Shown: piece after piece, positions 59,988 to 64,000 of the stretch | Layout of the letters: every line of letters starts with the position of its first letter | How positions within the stretch are numbered: position 1 is the stretch's first letter | Source: Streptomyces sp. R28 | Lineage (GTDB): Bacteria; Actinomycetota; Actinomycetes; Streptomycetales; Streptomycetaceae | Assembly (NCBI RefSeq): GCF_041052385.1 | Contig: NZ_CP163439.1 | Coordinates: 4,701,001 to 4,765,000 of the forward strand | DNA length: 64,000 nucleotides | Direction of reading: 5' to 3' | Translations under genes and position numbers: made by a program | Notes under the pieces: generated by a model | What the model was told of the DNA's origin: nothing | The model's database searches: none | What the model saw: only the letters and a program-made list of their open reading frames with translations

Positions 59988-59992
59988 CTTCA

Positions 59993-60661
59993 ATGGTCGG
60001 TGTGATGGGACACGCAGGGATGGCGGCCGCCGCCGTCCGCTACCTCAGGTCGGTCAAGGCAGCCCCCGAACGGGAGCCCGTCGAAGTGCTGCCGCGCCCC
60101 GAGCTGCGATGCGTCGGCGACGACGAGCGGGCACCGGTCGGACAGGCCGAGTTCCGGCGGGTGCTGGGGAACTTCGCGACGGGGGTGGCCGTTGTCACGG
60201 CACCGGCCACCACCGACGCCCCGCAGGCCCCCACCTCCAACTCCACCCCCAGCCTCAGCCCCACCCCCGCTCCCACCCCCGCCGGCTTCGCCTGCCAGTC
60301 CTTCTCCTCCCTCTCCCTCGACCCGCCCCTGATCGCCTTCATGGTCGGCCGTACGTCGACGACGTGGCCGCGCATCGCCCGCGCGGGCGTGTTCTGCGTG
60401 AACGTCCTGAGCGCGGGTCAGGGCGAGTTGTGCCGCGCCTTCGCGGTGAGCGGCGCGGACAAGTTCGCGGGGGTCGGGTACGACGCGGCCCCGGTTTCCG
60501 GCTCCCCCCGCCTCGCGGGCACGCTCGCGTGGATCGACTGCACGATCCACGCGGTGCACACGGGGGGCGACCACCTGATCGTGGTGGGCCGCGTGGAGGC
60601 CCTGGGCGCGAGCGACGGGGACGAGGCGCCGCTGCTGTTCCACAAGGGGCGCTTCCTCTAG
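59993..60661 (+). CDS. Flavin reductase-family protein with a low-complexity insertion
   Basis: 222 residues from ATG 59993; ATG 60005 is the alternative. Neither has a ribosome site, and the operator ends just upstream, so the message is probably leaderless. The FMN-binding split barrel (about 55-220) reads FRRVLGNFATGVAVVTAP, GFACQSFSSLSLDPPLIAFMV and DHLIVVGRVEALG, as in reductase components of two-component flavin monooxygenases (HsaB/HpaC type). Between the first strands there is a Thr/Ser/Pro stretch of ~25 residues (TSNSTPSLSPTPAPTPA) where relatives have a short turn. It should supply reduced flavin to a partner oxygenase, which is not in this window. Confidence 0.86.
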   Translation: MVGVMGHAGMAAAAVRYLRSVKAAPEREPVEVLPRPELRCVGDDERAPVGQAEFRRVLGNFATGVAVVTAPATTDAPQAPTSNSTPSLSPTPAPTPAGFACQSFSSLSLDPPLIAFMVGRTSTTWPRIARAGVFCVNVLSAGQGELCRAFAVSGADKFAGVGYDAAPVSGSPRLAGTLAWIDCTIHAVHTGGDHLIVVGRVEALGASDGDEAPLLFHKGRFL

Positions 60662-61962
60662 GCAGCCATCCCCACAGGAACCGTCCGCCGCCGGATCACC
60701 AGCGCCATCAGCGCCGCCGCAGCGCACAGTGCCCCCGACGCGTACCAGACCATGTCGTACGCCCCGAAGACGTCCCGCACGACCCCGCCGAGGAAGGCCA
60801 CCAACGCGGCGCCGACCTGGTGGGAGGCGAGGACCCAGCCGAAGACGATCGCGCTGTCGTCGCCGTACTGCTCCCGGCACAGGGCGACGGTGGGTGGGAC
60901 GGTGGCGACCCAGTCGAGGCCGTAGAAGACGATGAAGAAGAGCATCGGCGGGTGGACCGACGGGGCGAGCAGCATCGGCAGGAACAGCAGCGAGACGCCG
61001 CGCAGGGCGTAGTAGACCGCGAGCAGGCGGCGCGGCTCGAAGCGGTCGGTGAGCCAGCCGGAGGCGATCGTGCCGACCACGTCGAACACGCCGATGACCG
61101 CGAGCAGCGAGGCGGCGGCCGGGACGGTCATGCCGTGGTCGTGTGCGGCGGGCACGAAGTGGGTCTGGATGAGGCCGTTGGTGGAGGCGCCGCAGATCGC
61201 GAAGGTGCCGGCCAGCAGCCAGAAGGGGCCGGTGCGGGCCGCCGAGAAGAGCACCGTCACCGCCCGGCGCGCGGCGCCCGGCACGGGGGCCGGCTTGGGC
61301 ACGAACTCCTTCGCGCCGTACGGCTTCAGGTCCACGTCGGCCGGGTGGTCGCGCAGCAGCAGCCAGACGAAGGGGACGACCGCGAGGGCCGCGAGGGCGA
61401 CCGTGACGGCGGCCGGGCGCCAGTTGCCCGCCTGGACCATCAAGGACAGCACGGGCAGGAAGATCAGCTGGCCGGAGGCCGAGGCGGCGGTCAGGATGCC
61501 GGTGACCAGGCCGCGCCGCTCGGTGAACCAGCGGTTGGTGACCGTCGCCGCGAAGGCCAGCGCCATCGAACCGGAGCCGAGGCCCACCAGCAGGCCCCAG
61601 CACAGCAGCAGCTGCCAGGCCGCCGTCATCCACACCGTCAGGCCCGACCCGAGCGCGATCATGCTGAGCGCGACCGCGACCACGCGCCGGATGCCGAAGC
61701 GGTCCATCAGGGCGGCGGCGAAGGGGGCGGTGAGCCCGTACAGCGCGAGGTTGATCGAGACGGCGGCGCTGATGGTGCCGCGCGACCAGCCGAACTCCCG
61801 GTGCAGCGGGTCGATGAGCAGCCCCGGCACGGAGCGGAAGGCGGCGGCGCCGATGATCGTCACGAAGGCTACGGCGGCGACGAACCACGCCCGATGGATG
61901 CGGGAGCCCTTGACCGGCCGGATGTCCTCTGCGGTGGCTGCTGCCTGGGTTGTCTGGGTCAC
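60658..61962 (-). CDS. MFS transporter
   Basis: 434 residues from the GTG of VTQTTQAA, with about twelve membrane helices. RFGIRRVVAVALSMIALGSG carries the MFS motif-A-like loop, and SGWLTDRFEPRRLLAVYY the second-half copy. The family resembles oxalate/formate-antiporter-like and NarK-like permeases of unknown substrate. Its stop TAG overlaps the flavin reductase stop within a single CTAG. It is divergent from the GlxA-type regulator (72 bases), which probably controls it. Confidence 0.9.
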   Translation of the reverse strand: MTQTTQAAATAEDIRPVKGSRIHRAWFVAAVAFVTIIGAAAFRSVPGLLIDPLHREFGWSRGTISAAVSINLALYGLTAPFAAALMDRFGIRRVVAVALSMIALGSGLTVWMTAAWQLLLCWGLLVGLGSGSMALAFAATVTNRWFTERRGLVTGILTAASASGQLIFLPVLSLMVQAGNWRPAAVTVALAALAVVPFVWLLLRDHPADVDLKPYGAKEFVPKPAPVPGAARRAVTVLFSAARTGPFWLLAGTFAICGASTNGLIQTHFVPAAHDHGMTVPAAASLLAVIGVFDVVGTIASGWLTDRFEPRRLLAVYYALRGVSLLFLPMLLAPSVHPPMLFFIVFYGLDWVATVPPTVALCREQYGDDSAIVFGWVLASHQVGAALVAFLGGVVRDVFGAYDMVWYASGALCAAAALMALVIRRRTVPVGMAA

Positions 61963-62034
61963 GACATAGAGCTTCGGGTCTGGGATGGGCCCGAAACGAG
62001 TGGCCCGAAGGACAGCATTCGTTAGGATCGGGCC

Positions 62035-63114
62035 ATGATTACGAGGGCCATGCATACGAGGACCGAGGAGACGGAGACCGAGGCCGCGGAGGTCGAGGAC
62101 CGCGGCTTCCGCCCGCACCGCATCGTCGTCCTGGCCCTCGACGGCGCCCTCCCCTTCGAACTGGGCATCCCGCACCGCATCTTCGGCCGCCCCAAGAACG
62201 CTCGCGGGCGGCATCTGTACGAGGTCGTCACCTGTTCGATCCGGCCCCCCGGCCCCGTGCAGACCGACGCCGACTTCGCCATCCAGGTCGAACACGGCCC
62301 AGACGCCCTCGCCACCGCCGACACCGTGATCGTCCCGGCGTCGTACGAGCTCGGCCCGGTCTTCGAGGAGGGCGTCCTCACCGCCGAACTGGCCGCCGCG
62401 CTCGCCCACATCCGCCCCGGCACCCGGCTCGCCTCGATCTGCACCGGCGTGTACGTCCTGGCCGCCGCCGGCCTCCTCGACGGACGCCCGGCCACCACCC
62501 ACTGGGCGGACGCCGAGCGCTTCCAACGGCTGTTCCCGAGGGTCGAGGTCGACGCGGACGTCCTGTTCATCGACGACGGCGACGTACTGACCTCGGCCGG
62601 GGTCGCGGCCGGGATCGACCTGTGCCTGCACATGGTCCGCCGCGACCACGGCACGGCGATCGCCAACGAGGTGGCCCGCCGCACGGTCGTACCGCCCCAC
62701 CGGGACGGCGGCCAGGCCCAGTACATCCACCGCCCGGTCCCCGACCCCCAGCAGGCGTCCACGACCGCGGCCCGCGCCTGGGCCCTGGGCCGGCTCCACG
62801 AACCGATCCAGCTGCGCGACATGGCCGAGCAGGAGGCCATGTCCGTACGGACCTTCACGCGCCGTTTCCGCGAGGAGGTCGGCGTCAGCCCCGGCCAGTG
62901 GCTCACCCAGCAGCGTGTCGAACGCGCCCGGCACCTGCTGGAGTCCACCGACCTGTCCGTCGACCAGGTGGCCCGGGACGCCGGCTTCGGCACCGCCCAG
63001 TCGATGCGGCAGCACCTACAGGCGGCGCTAGGTGTCACCCCCACCAGCTATCGGCGCACCTTCCGCGCAGGCGCCGCGCACGACGTCGACACCCAGGACC
63101 TCAGCGGTATTTGA
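62035..63114 (+). CDS. GlxA-type AraC-family regulator with DJ-1/PfpI domain
   Basis: 359 residues. The N-terminal part (about 25-210) is a DJ-1/PfpI-like domain (IVVLALDGALPFELGIPHRIF, ASICTGVYVLAAAGLLDGR with Cys of the nucleophile-elbow position) and the C-terminal ~100 residues have two AraC HTHs (AEQEAMSVRTFTRRFREEVG and VDQVARDAGFGTAQSMRQHL). Such regulators often sit by transporter genes they control; the divergent MFS gene fits. Its 3' end overlaps the 3' end of the convergent MFS gene by 87 bases. Confidence 0.92.
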   Translation: MITRAMHTRTEETETEAAEVEDRGFRPHRIVVLALDGALPFELGIPHRIFGRPKNARGRHLYEVVTCSIRPPGPVQTDADFAIQVEHGPDALATADTVIVPASYELGPVFEEGVLTAELAAALAHIRPGTRLASICTGVYVLAAAGLLDGRPATTHWADAERFQRLFPRVEVDADVLFIDDGDVLTSAGVAAGIDLCLHMVRRDHGTAIANEVARRTVVPPHRDGGQAQYIHRPVPDPQQASTTAARAWALGRLHEPIQLRDMAEQEAMSVRTFTRRFREEVGVSPGQWLTQQRVERARHLLESTDLSVDQVARDAGFGTAQSMRQHLQAALGVTPTSYRRTFRAGAAHDVDTQDLSGI

Positions 63115-64000
63115 GCGGGCCCTGCGGACCTCGCCCCACCAGCCGAGCGCCGTCAGCAGCAGGGTCAGCACCACACCGGCGACCATGGCCGTGGACGGCG
63201 CGACCACCTGGAGCAGGCCGCCGGCGAGGGAGCCCGTCGCCGCGTAGCCCGCGCCCGCGGCCGCGTACATCACGGAGTACCCGGCGGCCAGGGCGCCCGG
63301 CGGCAGGGCCTCGCGCAGCGACAGGTTGCGGGTGATCAGCGCTCCCGACTGCAGTGTGCCCGCCAGGACGAGGGCGACCGCGATCCCGGCCGCCCCCGGT
63401 ATCAGTGCGGCGAGGGCCACAAAGGCCGACATGCCACACATCAGCACCACACTGCGCGCGCGGAGCCGCCCCGGCCACGACCGCAGGCCGTACACGAACG
63501 CCCCGAGCCCCGCCCCCGTCGCCATGCCCGCCAACATCGGGCCGGACCAGCCCACGCCGATGCCGCGCTGCTCGAGCAGGGCGGGCAGGGTGAGTTCGGC
63601 GAGGCCGAGCAGGGTGAGACTGGCCGCGCCCGTGACGTACACCGGCCACGCGCGTATCAGCACGCGGCGTTTCGGCCGGCCGGCCTCGCCCTCCTCTTCC
63701 CCCTTGCCCCAGCCGGCGGGCAGCAGCCAGTGGCCCGCGATCGACGACGCCATCAGGGCGGCCGCGAGGAGCAGCGGCAGCCGGGGCGCCACCCCCAGGG
63801 CGAGACCGGCGACCGCGACCGGGGAGACGGCCCACACGCCCGACATCAGCATCGACTCGGCGGACAGCGCCTGCGCCACGGCACGCTCCGGGACCAGCGA
63901 GGTCAGCAGCGCCCGCTGGCCGCCGGCGGCCGCGGCCGGTGCCGCACCGGCCAGGAACGCGAACGCGCCCAGCACGAGGGGGTGCGCCCCGGCCAGCACC
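63028..64000 (-). CDS. MFS transporter, partial (5' end outside the window)
   Basis: At least 323 residues; the start lies beyond the right edge. About ten hydrophobic helices are visible in the part seen (SGVWAVSPVAVAGLALGVAP, VYVTGAASLTLLGLAELTLPALL, GLGAFVYGLRSW), an arrangement typical of MFS exporters, with a charged central loop (GKGEEEGEAGRPKRR). The last ~29 codons overlap the AraC-type gene in antisense. The substrate is unknown. Confidence 0.82.
   Translation of the reverse strand, partial: VLAGAHPLVLGAFAFLAGAAPAAAAGGQRALLTSLVPERAVAQALSAESMLMSGVWAVSPVAVAGLALGVAPRLPLLLAAALMASSIAGHWLLPAGWGKGEEEGEAGRPKRRVLIRAWPVYVTGAASLTLLGLAELTLPALLEQRGIGVGWSGPMLAGMATGAGLGAFVYGLRSWPGRLRARSVVLMCGMSAFVALAALIPGAAGIAVALVLAGTLQSGALITRNLSLREALPPGALAAGYSVMYAAAGAGYAATGSLAGGLLQVVAPSTAMVAGVVLTLLLTALGWWGEVRRARSNTAEVLGVDVVRGACAEGAPIAGGGDT

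Noticed and set aside
1..64000. tRNA, rRNA, riboswitch and replication-origin signals
   Set aside because: Reading both strands, I found no cloverleaf, rRNA core sequence, known riboswitch core or DnaA-box cluster that I could support.

Overview
The window is high-GC actinobacterial chromosome, almost certainly Streptomyces. The evidence is dense G/C-ending codons, GTG and TTG starts, lipoprotein and Tat signal sequences, F420-dependent enzymes, and a set of genes I recognise as the afsR-afsS-afsK antibiotic-regulatory cluster. No rRNA, tRNA or CRISPR array was seen.

Layout. (1) 1-740: decayed fragments (a PLP-enzyme scrap and an IS1380-type transposase tail). (2) 741-10223: a glycan-use locus on the minus strand: secreted multi-module glycosidase, cytosolic GH63-like glycosidase, two sugar-ABC permeases, a sugar-binding lipoprotein and a LacI regulator with palindromic operators CGAACCGGTTCG. 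(3) 10224-11140: an intergenic tract with an orphan copy of that operator and a wrecked ISL3 transposase. (4) 11184-19037: cell-surface polymer genes (GT4, a GT2-TagF fusion, galE, a second GT2), with an F420-type LLM oxidoreductase between them. (5) 19156-38986: an amidohydrolase, afsR, afsS, then about 11 kb of other genes (DUF559 protein, broken O-antigen-ligase-like gene, subtilase, acyl-CoA operon, secreted protein), then afsK, a probable kbpA and a TetR regulator. (6) 39130-45773: Lrp/LysE pair, acyl-CoA dehydrogenase with F420 reductase, second thiolase-like gene, a PNPOx-like protein and two GNATs. (7) 45793-47083: broken tnpB. (8) 47108-54019: DUF35-DoxX pair, DinB-like protein, HTH regulator with a DUF4097-ABC exporter operon, and an FAD monooxygenase. 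(9) 54176-64000: Tat-exported amine oxidase, ADP-forming acyl-CoA synthetase with enoyl-CoA hydratase, membrane protein, flavin reductase, MFS permease with a divergent GlxA-type regulator, and a partial second MFS permease.

The most interesting signal is not a single gene. A 15-bp palindrome, consensus CTGACGGnnCGTCAG, sits immediately upstream of genes at seven separate places (nine sites), all next to CoA-thioester, F420, flavin or related catabolic genes. A one-mismatch copy overlaps the start codon of the TetR-family gene at 38339. Read together, these loci look like one dispersed regulon for breakdown of an acyl-CoA-activated, possibly cyclic or steroid-like, substrate, interleaved with the AfsK-AfsR antibiotic-regulation cascade.

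Secondary points: a probable Streptomyces intergenic repeat translated in frame inside the acyl-CoA dehydrogenase; a solo IS605-type right end abutting a thiolase stop codon; short tandem arrays that begin exactly at stop codons; and a sharp drop in codon bias within the C-terminal third of AfsR.
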